DNA from: Klebsiella electrica
Lineage (GTDB): Bacteria; Pseudomonadota; Gammaproteobacteria; Enterobacterales; Enterobacteriaceae
Assembly (NCBI RefSeq): GCF_006711645.1
Contig: NZ_CP041247.1
Span: 2,232,001-2,296,000 of the forward strand
Length of the DNA stretch: 64,000 nucleotides
Direction: 5' to 3'
Part shown: in pieces, positions 19,249 to 26,791 of the stretch
Numbering within the stretch: the first letter of the stretch is position 1
Layout of the letters: each line of letters opens with the position of its first letter
The notes under the pieces: generated by a model
What the model saw: only the letters and a program-made list of their open reading frames with translations
What the model was told of the DNA's origin: nothing
The model's database searches: none
Made by a program: the position numbers and the translations under genes

Positions 19249-20406
19249 ATGGCAGTATCGCCTTCATCGATCGCCGAGGCCATCCGCTGGCGTCGTGATT
19301 TTCATGCCTGTCCGGAGCTGGGCTATCAGGAGCAGAAAACCTCGCGGCGCGTCGCTGAATTATTGACATCCTTTGGCCTGCAGGTGCATTGCGGGCTGGC
19401 AGGGACCGGCGTGGTGGCCACCCTCGAGAACGGCCCCGGACCGGTTATCGGCCTGCGCGCCGATATGGACGCGCTGCCGATGACCGAGCTGGGCGATGTC
19501 AGCTATAAGTCGCGCAATCCGGGCGTGATGCACGCCTGCGGCCACGATGGCCACACCGCCATGCTGCTGGCCGCCGCCGCGCATCTGACCCACACCCGGC
19601 GCTTTCGCGGGACGGTGCATTTTGTCTTCCAGCCGGCCGAAGAGAACCTCGGCGGTGCGCGTAAAATGGTCGAGGAAGGGCTATTTTCCCGCTTCCCGAT
19701 GGACGGTATCTACGCGCTGCATAACTGGCCCGGACTGCCGCTGGGACACGTGGCGGTTAACGAGGGGGCGATGATGGCCTCGCTGGACGCCTTTGAAATC
19801 ACCCTGACCGGCAAAAGCTGCCACGCGGCCATGCCGGAAAGCGGCGCCGACCCGATTGTCGCCGCCGCGCAGTTGATTATGGCCCTGCAGACGATCCCCT
19901 CGCGCCGCCTGTCGCCGCAGGAGTCGGCGGTGGTCAGCATTACCCAGATTAGCGGCGGTGAAGCGATTAACGTTTTACCGGACAAAGTGGTGCTGCGCGG
20001 CACCTTCCGCTGCCTGAGCAACCCGGTGCGCGAACGGGTGAAAGGGCTGATTGAGCACTATGTCAGTACGCAGCCGCCGGTCTCCGATGTGCAGGGGGCT
20101 ATTTTCTGGTATCCCGGCTATCCGGTGACCAAAAACCATCGTGCGCAGGCGCGAAACGTGCGCGAGGCGGCGGTGGCGGTACTGGGAGAGGCGGCGGTGA
20201 GCGGGCAGATCGCGCCGTCGATGGCGTCGGAGGATTTTGCCTGCATGCTGGAGGCCTGCCCTGGCGCCTATTTCTGGATCGGTACCGATGGCGAAACGCC
20301 GTCGAAACCGCTGCATAATGCCCGCTATGATTTTAACGACGATCTGATTGAACACGGTGTCGCGCTGTGGACGGCGCTGGTGGAAAAACTGCTGCCGGTC
20401 GGCTGA
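19249..20406 (+). CDS. M20 family amidohydrolase (hippurate/IAA-amino acid hydrolase type)
   Basis: Zinc/manganese-dependent amidohydrolase of the M20D group, 385 residues, with a strong AAAGGAG site before the ATG. Family features are GLRADMDALPM near 69, the metal-binding HACGHDGHTAML near 98, the EEN pair in QPAEENLGGARKMVEEG near 131, and MASEDFACMLEACPGAYFWIG near the C-terminus. Such enzymes remove N-acyl or aromatic acyl groups from amino acids. It is divergent from the MFS gene, with a 287-bp gap in which I see no clear operator, and a strong hairpin follows the stop. Confidence 0.88.
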   Translation: MAVSPSSIAEAIRWRRDFHACPELGYQEQKTSRRVAELLTSFGLQVHCGLAGTGVVATLENGPGPVIGLRADMDALPMTELGDVSYKSRNPGVMHACGHDGHTAMLLAAAAHLTHTRRFRGTVHFVFQPAEENLGGARKMVEEGLFSRFPMDGIYALHNWPGLPLGHVAVNEGAMMASLDAFEITLTGKSCHAAMPESGADPIVAAAQLIMALQTIPSRRLSPQESAVVSITQISGGEAINVLPDKVVLRGTFRCLSNPVRERVKGLIEHYVSTQPPVSDVQGAIFWYPGYPVTKNHRAQARNVREAAVAVLGEAAVSGQIAPSMASEDFACMLEACPGAYFWIGTDGETPSKPLHNARYDFNDDLIEHGVALWTALVEKLLPVG

Positions 20407-20435
20407 CGCCAGCGCCAGCAGCCAGCAATATGAAA

Positions 20436-20458
20436 GGGGAGAGGCGTCGCCTCTCCCC
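20436..20458. terminator. Hairpin between the amidohydrolase and fdhF-like gene ends
   Basis: GGGGAGAGGC and GCCTCTCCCC pair perfectly around GTC, only 6 bases from the stop of the convergent fdhF-like gene. It is usable by both strands, though T-runs are lacking. Confidence 0.6.
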
Positions 20459-20464
20459 CGGCAT

Positions 20465-22615
20465 TCAGGCGTTCACCGCCGCCTTCAGACGCGCTTTCAT
20501 GTCACTGTAGGTGCGCCAGGCAAACTGCTCTGCCCAGAGCTGATCCTTGATGGCTTCTATCTTCACCGCGCAATATTTGGTTTCCGGCGTTTTCGAGACC
20601 GGGTCGAGATTGTCCTGGGTCAGTTCATTGCAGGCGCCAACCCACCACTGGTAGGTCATATACACGGCGCCGTGGTTGATACGGTCGCTGACATCCGCGC
20701 GGGTAATCACTTTACCGCGACGCGAGCTTACCCATACCAGCTGCCGATCGGCGATCCCCAACCGATCGGCGTCGGCGCGGCTTATCTGCACGCGGCCGGG
20801 CTCATCGGCAAGGGATTGCAATGCCGCGCAGTTGCCGGTCATCGAGCGACATGAGTAGTGACCCACTTCGCGCACGGTGCAGAGCACCAGCGGATAGTCG
20901 GCATCCGGCGTTTCAGCTGGCGCGCGCCACGGGGCGGCAAACAGCTGGCCTTTCCCCGTCGGGGTATCAAATTTATTGTCCTTATATAGCCACGGTGTGC
21001 CCGGATGATCCAGCGTCGGACACGGCCACTGCACGTGGTTCATATCGCCCATTTTTTCATAGGTGACGCCGTAGAACAGCGGGCACAGTTCGCGCATTTC
21101 GTCCCAGATTTGCTGGTTGTTGTCGTAATGCATCGGATAGCCCATTTCGCTGGCCAGCAGGCTGATGATTTCCCAGTCGCGTTTGACGTTGCCTGACGCG
21201 GGAATCGCTTTTTCGAAGCGCTGAAAACCGCGATCGGCGCAGGTGAAGACGCCGCCGTGTTCGCCCCATGAGGTGGCCGGTAGCAGCACGTCGGCGATTT
21301 CGGCGGTTTTGGTCATGAAGATATCCTGCACCACGACAAAATCCAGCGCCTCAATGCCCTTACGCACCAGCCCCAGATCGGCTTCGGTCTGCAGCGGGTC
21401 TTCCCCCATGATGTAGTAGGCTTTGATCTCCCCGTTCAGCGCTTTATGCGGAACTTCGGTAATACGGGTGCCGACTTTGTCATCCATAATGGCCGGATCA
21501 ATGCCCCAGGCCGCGGCAAATTTGGCGCGCACGTTGGCATCGGTTACTTCCTGATAGCCGGGGAACAGATTCGGCAGCACCCCCATGTCGCAGGCCCCCT
21601 GGACGTTGTTCTGTCCGCGCACCGGGCCGACGCCGACATGTTCCCGGCCAAGGTTACCGGTCAGCAGCGCCAGGCTGGCCAGCCCTTTCACCACATCGAC
21701 CGCCTGACCGAACTGCGTGACGCCCATACCCCACATAATCGTGGCCGACGGCGCGGCGGCAAACATTCTCACCGCCTGACGCACCTCTTGCGCCGGGACG
21801 CCGGTGACCGCTTCCACCGCTTCAGGCGAATAGGCTTTCACCGTCTCACGGTAGGCTTCCAGCCCTTCGGTAAAGCGTTCGACGTAATCATGGTTATAGA
21901 GATCTTCTTCCAGCAGAACGTGGCCGAAGGCGTTGACCAGCGCCATATTGCTGCCGTTGTTGAGCTGCAGGTGGCGATCGGCAATGCGGGCGGTTTCAAT
22001 TCGCCGCGGGTCGCAAACGATGATTTTCGCGCCATTTTCGCGCGCGTTAATCACCCGACGGGCGACGATAGGGTGGGAATCGGCGCAGTTGTAGCCAAAG
22101 ACCAGCAGACATTTTGAGTGTTCAATATCACTGATGGAGTTGCTCATCGCACCGTTACCCAGCGCCACCTGCAGACCCGCCACCGATGGACCGTGACATA
22201 CGCGGGCGCAGCAGTCGACGTTATTGGTGTTTAGCACCGCCCGGGCGAATTTCTGCATCACATAGTTGGTTTCATTCCCGGTACCGCGAGACGAACCGGT
22301 GGTCATTATCGCGCGCGGGCCATACTGTTCTTTAATCTCCCGGAGTTTTTTGGCCGTATAGCGAATCGCCTCGTCCCAGCTGACCGGGGTGAGTTTTCCC
22401 CCTTTCTGGTAGCGAATCATCGGCTGCTTCAGCCGCGGAGTGAGCAGCTGAGTATCATTAAGAAAATCCCATCCGTAATACCCTTTGAGGCACAGCTGAT
22501 TCTGATTGGTCACCCCATCGGCGGCTTCCGCACGGATAATTTTATCGTTTTCGACAACCAGCTTGAGTTTGCAACCCGCCCCGCAATAAGGGCAAACGCT
22601 TGTGATTTTTTTCAT
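20465..22615 (-). CDS. fdhF: FdhF-type formate dehydrogenase alpha subunit, cysteine variant
   Basis: Molybdopterin (bis-MGD) formate dehydrogenase of the FDH-H type, 716 residues, closely similar to E. coli FdhF (715) throughout. The N-terminal [4Fe-4S] ligands are Cys8, Cys11, Cys15 and Cys42, and Lys44 follows. The catalytic position 140, a TGA-encoded selenocysteine in E. coli FdhF, is here TGT cysteine (codon 22198-22196, RVCHGPS) with His141 kept. So no SelABCD machinery is needed, at a likely cost in turnover. No hydrogenase-3 genes are adjacent, and a sigma-54-type promoter lies upstream. It may feed formate electrons to formate hydrogenlyase or another acceptor. Confidence 0.92.
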   Translation of the reverse strand: MKKITSVCPYCGAGCKLKLVVENDKIIRAEAADGVTNQNQLCLKGYYGWDFLNDTQLLTPRLKQPMIRYQKGGKLTPVSWDEAIRYTAKKLREIKEQYGPRAIMTTGSSRGTGNETNYVMQKFARAVLNTNNVDCCARVCHGPSVAGLQVALGNGAMSNSISDIEHSKCLLVFGYNCADSHPIVARRVINARENGAKIIVCDPRRIETARIADRHLQLNNGSNMALVNAFGHVLLEEDLYNHDYVERFTEGLEAYRETVKAYSPEAVEAVTGVPAQEVRQAVRMFAAAPSATIMWGMGVTQFGQAVDVVKGLASLALLTGNLGREHVGVGPVRGQNNVQGACDMGVLPNLFPGYQEVTDANVRAKFAAAWGIDPAIMDDKVGTRITEVPHKALNGEIKAYYIMGEDPLQTEADLGLVRKGIEALDFVVVQDIFMTKTAEIADVLLPATSWGEHGGVFTCADRGFQRFEKAIPASGNVKRDWEIISLLASEMGYPMHYDNNQQIWDEMRELCPLFYGVTYEKMGDMNHVQWPCPTLDHPGTPWLYKDNKFDTPTGKGQLFAAPWRAPAETPDADYPLVLCTVREVGHYSCRSMTGNCAALQSLADEPGRVQISRADADRLGIADRQLVWVSSRRGKVITRADVSDRINHGAVYMTYQWWVGACNELTQDNLDPVSKTPETKYCAVKIEAIKDQLWAEQFAWRTYSDMKARLKAAVNA

Positions 22616-22723
22616 CAGTAACAGACCTGTTAACAGTGAATGAAGATCAATGGTCAGGCCGGGCCCGGCCCGCCATCGTCATGGAAACCTTTCGCCGCGA
22701 TGCAAGCGGAAGACAGGAGTGGT

Positions 22724-22740
22724 ATGCAGAAATCATGCCA
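22724..22740 (-). promoter_or_regulatory. Sigma-54 type (-24/-12) promoter of the fdhF-like gene
   Basis: On the minus strand the 17 bases read TGGCATGATTTCTGCAT. The invariant GG and GC are 12 bp apart, and 14 of the usual consensus positions agree. The predicted start is near 22714, about 100 bp before the ATG. E. coli fdhF is sigma-54/FhlA dependent, so this fits. Confidence 0.72.
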
Positions 22741-22799
22741 AAATTAAGTTATTGATATAAAGGGAGAATATTTTGCGGGATAGCGGTGTCGTCGTGATG

Positions 22800-22815
22800 T
22801 CGTCACTAATGACGA
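22800..22815. promoter_or_regulatory. Candidate activator palindrome upstream of the sigma-54 promoter
   Basis: TCGTCA and TGACGA flank a CTAA centre, 85-100 bp upstream of the predicted fdhF start, where an FhlA-type enhancer would lie. It does not clearly match the published FhlA consensus, so the assignment is tentative. Confidence 0.35.
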
Positions 22816-22822
22816 TGACGTT

Positions 22823-22849
22823 ACAGGACGCCCGGATAGGGCGTCCTGT
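22823..22849 (-). terminator. Terminator hairpin of the hcxB-like gene
   Basis: Perfect 11-bp arms ACAGGACGCCC and GGGCGTCCTGT around a 5-base loop, 7 bases after the stop of the hcxB-like gene. The T-run is weak. Confidence 0.65.
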
Positions 22850-22855
22850 TATGGT

Positions 22856-23938
22856 TTAGCGCATTTCAGGCTGGAACGGCGCCAGTTTTTGCGGGGAGAG
22901 TCCGGCTGCCAGCGCCGCTTCGCAGATGGCCTGCCAGCTGCCGGCATCCAGCGGAATGCCCCGCGCCAGACGCTCCTGACGATTGGCCTCTTCCCACTCG
23001 CCCGGTACCAGAATCGGCGTCTGCGCGTCGTGAGGCGACTGCTTACACCAGTCGATGAAGGCTTCTGTTTCGCGCTGCATGTCCGGCGCGTCGAAGGCTT
23101 TCGGGTCGAGAATAATGGTGGTCATGCAGTTGAAGATGGCGTCGACGCAGGTCTGCAGGCTCTGCTGGTGGGTGGTCTGGCCGCCGGAGACGGCGCCGCC
23201 GAGGATTTCGCACAGCGTGGCGAGGGCGTAGCCTTTATGTTGAGCGAAGGTGAGCAGGGCGCCTAACGGCGAGGTCTGCATGACCGCCGGGTCGGTGGTC
23301 GGTTCGCCTCGGGCGTCAATCAATGAACCGGGCGGGACGGCTTCGCCTTTATGCCAGGCGACGCGGGTTTTGCCAAAGGCAATCGCGCTGGTGGCGTAGT
23401 CGAGCAGCAGCGGAGGCTGGCCTTCTCGCGGGAAGATAACGCACAGCGGATTGGTGCCGAAACGACTGTCTTTGCCGCGAAACGGAGCCACCATCGGATC
23501 GCCCACCACGCTGACGAAGTGGATCGAGATGAAACCTGCCGCCGCGCACTGCTCGGCCCAGTAACCAATGCGTCCGATGTGATGCGCGTTGCGCAGCGCG
23601 ATCGCCGCCATGCCGTGTTGCCGGGCTTTCTCAATCCCTTTCTGCATTGCTTCATGGGCAACCACCTGACCAAAGCCGGCGTTACCGTCGAGTGTCGCCA
23701 CCGCACCGGCATCCTTCATCACGCTGGCATGACGATTGAGCTGCAAATGACCCTGAGCATGAGAACGCAGATAGGTCGGGATCATCCCCACGCCGTGTGA
23801 GTCGTGGCCGGCGAGATTAGCGGCCACCAGATGGTCGGCGACAAGGGAGGCTTCGGTGGGAGAACTGCCAAGCTCAATGAACAGCGTGTTGACGAACTGA
23901 TGCAGATCCGTCGCCTGAAAACGATATCCGGTTTGCAC
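22856..23938 (-). CDS. Ldh2-family NAD(P)-dependent hydroxycarboxylate dehydrogenase (HcxB/YbiC-like)
   Basis: Malate/L-lactate dehydrogenase family enzyme (type 2 fold, unrelated to classical LDH) that interconverts 2-hydroxy acids and 2-oxo acids. 360 residues, closely following E. coli HcxB (YbiC, 361). Conserved features are the motif LAGHDSHGVGMIP with His45, Asp46 and His48, then RNAHHIGRIGYWAEQCAAAGF, DSRFGTNPLCV and the C-terminal GIPLDAGSWQAICEAA. E. coli HcxB acts on hydroxyphenylpyruvate-like and other substrates. It is monocistronic with a terminator. It could be the YbiC ortholog or a paralog, which the context alone does not settle. Confidence 0.85.
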   Translation of the reverse strand: MQTGYRFQATDLHQFVNTLFIELGSSPTEASLVADHLVAANLAGHDSHGVGMIPTYLRSHAQGHLQLNRHASVMKDAGAVATLDGNAGFGQVVAHEAMQKGIEKARQHGMAAIALRNAHHIGRIGYWAEQCAAAGFISIHFVSVVGDPMVAPFRGKDSRFGTNPLCVIFPREGQPPLLLDYATSAIAFGKTRVAWHKGEAVPPGSLIDARGEPTTDPAVMQTSPLGALLTFAQHKGYALATLCEILGGAVSGGQTTHQQSLQTCVDAIFNCMTTIILDPKAFDAPDMQRETEAFIDWCKQSPHDAQTPILVPGEWEEANRQERLARGIPLDAGSWQAICEAALAAGLSPQKLAPFQPEMR

Positions 23939-24098
23939 TGATACGCTCCTGTGACTTATTCGAGGGTGTTGTTGTTTTATTAAGTTTGCGCTTTCATGCT
24001 GCGCTTATGGGCGAAGAAGATCAATATGTTGGCGCGCGAAGCGCGCGGAAGAGAAATGAGGGGCAGGGAACAGGCTTGAGGCCCGGCGTGCTGTTCGC

Positions 24099-24117
24099 GG
24101 CCCTGATAATCATTATG
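24099..24117. promoter_or_regulatory. Candidate Fur box before a small membrane-protein gene
   Basis: GATAATCATTAT matches 12 consecutive positions of the Fur consensus (14 of 19 overall), and ATAATCATTAT is itself a palindrome. TATGAT at 24114-24119 overlaps it and may be the -10 box of the gene at 24156. Confidence 0.5.
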
Positions 24118-24155
24118 ATAAAAACCAGCTAAAAAATGATAAAGAGAAGACCAAA

Positions 24156-24281
24156 ATGAACATCAGTGCTCTGCTTTTAATTATCGTCGCGATTTCGCTG
24201 CTGGGATTATCGATCTATTGTTTATGGAGTTATATAAAAGAACGCAAAGCGATGCGCTTTAAATCTTTCCGCCATCGCTAA
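24156..24281 (+). CDS. Small single-pass membrane protein (41 aa)
   Basis: 41 residues, with GAGAAG five bases before the ATG. Residues 4-25 (SALLLIIVAISLLGLSIYCLWS) form one membrane helix. The tail is strongly basic (IKERKAMRFKSFRHR), so by the positive-inside rule the C-terminus faces the cytoplasm. The KERxxMRFKSFR tail resembles proteins annotated simply as small membrane protein in Klebsiella, as I recall. No function is known to me. A Fur-like palindrome covers its probable promoter, suggesting iron or stress regulation. It is flanked by the hcxB-like and AraC-type genes on the other strand. Confidence 0.7.
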   Translation: MNISALLLIIVAISLLGLSIYCLWSYIKERKAMRFKSFRHR

Positions 24282-24308
24282 TATCCGTCGACGGCCTGGG
24301 TATTCACT

Positions 24309-25307
24309 TTAGTTGTCATGGTTGTCGCGCCAGGCTTTCGGCGTGGAGTGGTATTTCTCGCGAAAACTCTTGCTGAACAGCGGGTGGCTGACAAAACCGC
24401 AGCGCCAGGAGACCTGTTCAACCCGCAGACGGGGATCGGTTTCCAGCAGCTGGCGGGCCGCCTCGAGGCGTATCTCTTTCATCACCGCCATCACCGAAGT
24501 CCCTTGTTGTTGAAACGCGCGATCGAGGCTGGATCGTGAGCAGCACAGCATCCGGCAAAGCAGATCAGGAGTCAGGTCATGTCGGTGATAATTAAGCGTA
24601 ATAAAGGATTTCGCGCTGTTGACCAGATGCGCGAGTTTTCCTGACGAGCGCAGCCCTTTCTCCTGAGCGACATCGGCCAGAACCTGCAGCGCGATATGGT
24701 GTAGGCCATCGACAATAACCGCGGTTTCCTGTGCGGATAAATTTGCCGATTGCGCGTCCAGCAGCAGCATATGCGATTTCAAAAATAACGCTAAAGGGTG
24801 ATTATCCAGCGTGACGACCGGGTTGGTCAGTTGACCGCTAAATAACGTGTTGATTTTCGCGCTATGCGGAATGATATACAGCTGTTTGACATCATCACAT
24901 TGATAGTTGTAATAATCATTGCGCTGATGAACGATGAGCTGTCCGGGATTAATCCGGGCGACAGCTGATTTTTTTCTGCCGCCGATCAGCTGATGCCCCT
25001 GTACCAGCAGAGAAATATAGATTGAAGATTCAGCCACCCGGTGCAGGTCGAATATTGTCTCGTTTTTAGAACCCATTGCACTACAATAATCGCCGGAAAT
25101 AGCCGATATGGTTTTATGGTGGGCAATAATCTCTGCCGGACGGCGGTTATTTACCACCTCAACGCCATAGCAGCTGAGGTTCTGCGAGATTTGCTGATAG
25201 CGCTCTTCCGGCGCAATATCCGCCGCGCTTAATATATGGGGAACGTACAGCGTCGTAGGTCTGGGCATGGTTGTTTCGTATCCCGGCCAGCTGGTCATTT
25301 TATCCAC
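24309..25307 (-). CDS. AraC-family transcriptional regulator
   Basis: 332 residues. The C-terminal third (about 225-330) is the AraC double helix-turn-helix: LTPDLLCRMLCCSRSSLDRAFQQQG for the first motif and VSWRCGFVSHPLFSKSFREKY for the second. The N-terminal 200 residues match the AraC-binding-like domain (GQLIVHQRNDYYNYQC). The start could be the codon at 25307 or the second Met nine bases inside; no strong ribosome site decides. It is flanked by a 364-bp AT-rich gap containing a long hairpin. There is no obvious target operon next to it; the small membrane protein and the interrupted gene at 25672 are the closest candidates. Confidence 0.85.
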   Translation of the reverse strand: MDKMTSWPGYETTMPRPTTLYVPHILSAADIAPEERYQQISQNLSCYGVEVVNNRRPAEIIAHHKTISAISGDYCSAMGSKNETIFDLHRVAESSIYISLLVQGHQLIGGRKKSAVARINPGQLIVHQRNDYYNYQCDDVKQLYIIPHSAKINTLFSGQLTNPVVTLDNHPLALFLKSHMLLLDAQSANLSAQETAVIVDGLHHIALQVLADVAQEKGLRSSGKLAHLVNSAKSFITLNYHRHDLTPDLLCRMLCCSRSSLDRAFQQQGTSVMAVMKEIRLEAARQLLETDPRLRVEQVSWRCGFVSHPLFSKSFREKYHSTPKAWRDNHDN

Positions 25308-25410
25308 TTATTATAAGAATAATCTCAAGAAACGCCAGCGGCGAGTCGGGATTTTTACGTTTCTTCAGAGCGTTAGTGCGAGAACTCATCGCTGCTGATG
25401 CCGCGACGAT

Positions 25411-25462
25411 CGGACCGTGAAAAACGCTGTTCTCTATCCATAGCGACTTATTTTACGGTCCG
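25411..25462. other. Long imperfect hairpin in the AraC upstream region (25308-25671)
   Basis: CGGACCGT(G)AAAA (25411-25423) pairs with TTTTACGGTCCG (25451-25462) with one bulged G, and the inner CGCT/AGCG bases can pair too. The rest of the 364-bp gap 25308-25671 is AT-rich and shows no gene I can support. It could be a terminator, a leader element or part of a small RNA. Confidence 0.4.
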
Positions 25463-25671
25463 CTAAATATAAAATAAAACCCTTTCATCGCAGGGGAGAT
25501 ATTTTATTAGCGCCTGTGGTCGTTATTTAAAAAAAGCCGATTCAGTTTTCCTGTCAGCGGCGCAGGGGCTCTGAATAAACAGCAATATTATGAAAAACGC
25601 AGTGGACAGCCGGATAAAAGCGATTGCAAGCTATAGTGCAGGCATCCAACGAACGACGGGAATAACCGCGT

Positions 25672-26016
25672 ATGCGCAAGAGTAAAATTATTTTTTATCT
25701 TTGATGGTTATTTGTGTTTTATGGTTTGCAATTTATGCTGTTTATTTTTTTACTGCTCAAAGACAATTTTGCCGAACCGCGAAACGAGGAAACCGAAGCC
25801 GCGGTTCTCCAGGCTGCCGGGTTTGTGAAAAATGGACCCGCCGATGCGCAAACCGTGAGAACGCTATACCAGACGCGAATCGTCACTCGGCGGTTGAATC
25901 TGGATAGCGGCCAGCTTTTACCGGCCGGCAGAGCCGCTGCTGGCGAAACACGGCATCAGGGGTGGCGAAAACCCGCAGAACGCCAGGCGGTATTCACCCG
26001 ACTGGCGCAGCAATAA
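25672..26016 (+). pseudogene. Small membrane-anchored protein gene interrupted by an in-frame TGA
   Basis: From ATG 25672 the frame reads MRKSKIIFYL, then TGA at 25702-25704, then continues open as WLFVFYGLQFMLFIFLLLKD and on to a stop at 26016. Reading through the TGA gives a coherent product of about 114 residues: a basic start, one membrane helix, then a polar, charged domain (FAEPRNEETEAAVLQAAGF). That pattern looks like one gene with a nonsense change (a Leu or Trp codon to TGA). Alternatively the gene starts at GTG 25714, leaving 100 residues, but no ribosome site is seen there. I do not recognise the family. Confidence 0.45.
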
Positions 26017-26022
26017 GCATCT

Positions 26023-26044
26023 CTCCCGGGCGTGCGCCCGGGAG
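26023..26044. terminator. Bidirectional terminator hairpin
   Basis: Perfect 10-bp arms CTCCCGGGCG and CGCCCGGGAG around TG, followed on the plus strand by TCTGCGTCTTTTT. It lies between the interrupted gene and the end of the class II aldolase gene. Confidence 0.65.
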
Positions 26045-26055
26045 TCTGCGTCTTT

Positions 26056-26787
26056 TTAGTCCAGCAGCGAAGGATCGGCATCAATCATCATCTGCTTCAT
26101 TTCGGCGAAGTGCTGGCGGGAAAAATCGGCGATTTTCTCCCAGTCCTCGGCCGTTTTCTCCGCCACCTCAGCGGACAACACCTTCAGCGGCTGGCCGGTC
26201 GACCAGGCGGTGACCAGAATCTGGCAGGCCCGCTCCAGCGTCCAGATATCGTCAAACGCTTCGCCGATGGTCGCGGCGGTGACCAGCACACCGTGGTTGC
26301 CCATCAGCAGGCGGCGTTTATCCGCCAGCAGCCCGGCCAGCCTCGCGCCTTCGGCGGCGGTATCCGCCATCCCGCCATACAGCGTATCCACCGCCACGCG
26401 ATTAAAATAGCGCGCGCTATTCTGATCGATAGGCAGGATCTGCGGATTCGCCAGGCAGGCGATGCTGGTGGTATAGACCGGGTGCAGGTGCAGTACCGCC
26501 CGCGCCTGCGGCAGCCGCTGATGAATCTGACCGTGGATAGCCCACGCGGTGGCGTCCACGTCCGGGCGCTGTGCGGTCGCTTCGTCATCGGCATCCAGCA
26601 GCAGCAGGTCGCTGGCGCGGATCCGCGAGAAATGTTTCCACTTCGGATTCAGCAGAAACTTCTTGCCGTCCGGCGACAGGGCCGCGCTAAAGTGGTTGGC
26701 GACCGCCTCGTGCATGCCGAGATGCGCGATGATACGAAACGTCGCCGCCAGATCGATCCGCGTTTGTTCTTCGCAAGAGTAAGCCAT
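26056..26787 (-). CDS. Class II aldolase/adducin family protein
   Basis: 243 residues of the AraD/FucA fold. The zinc site is His100 and His102 (VLHLHPVYT) plus His165 (LMGNHGVL). The N-terminal NHFSAALSPDGKKFLLNPKW resembles the family's phosphate/substrate loop but lacks the usual N-[IL]-S-x-R/K form, so the substrate may not be a phosphosugar. It is the last gene of a minus-strand cluster with an amino-acid-type binding protein, a PhyH oxygenase and a fused ABC permease-ATPase. A retro-aldol step on a hydroxylated imported compound is a reasonable inference. The product cannot be named. Confidence 0.85.
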   Translation of the reverse strand: MAYSCEEQTRIDLAATFRIIAHLGMHEAVANHFSAALSPDGKKFLLNPKWKHFSRIRASDLLLLDADDEATAQRPDVDATAWAIHGQIHQRLPQARAVLHLHPVYTTSIACLANPQILPIDQNSARYFNRVAVDTLYGGMADTAAEGARLAGLLADKRRLLMGNHGVLVTAATIGEAFDDIWTLERACQILVTAWSTGQPLKVLSAEVAEKTAEDWEKIADFSRQHFAEMKQMMIDADPSLLD

Positions 26788-26791
26788 GGTA

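Noticed and set aside
25702..25704. TGA at codon 11 of the small gene read as selenocysteine
   Set aside because: No Cys-homologous context, no SECIS-like hairpin directly after it, and selenoproteins of this kind are not known to me. A nonsense mutation is more likely.
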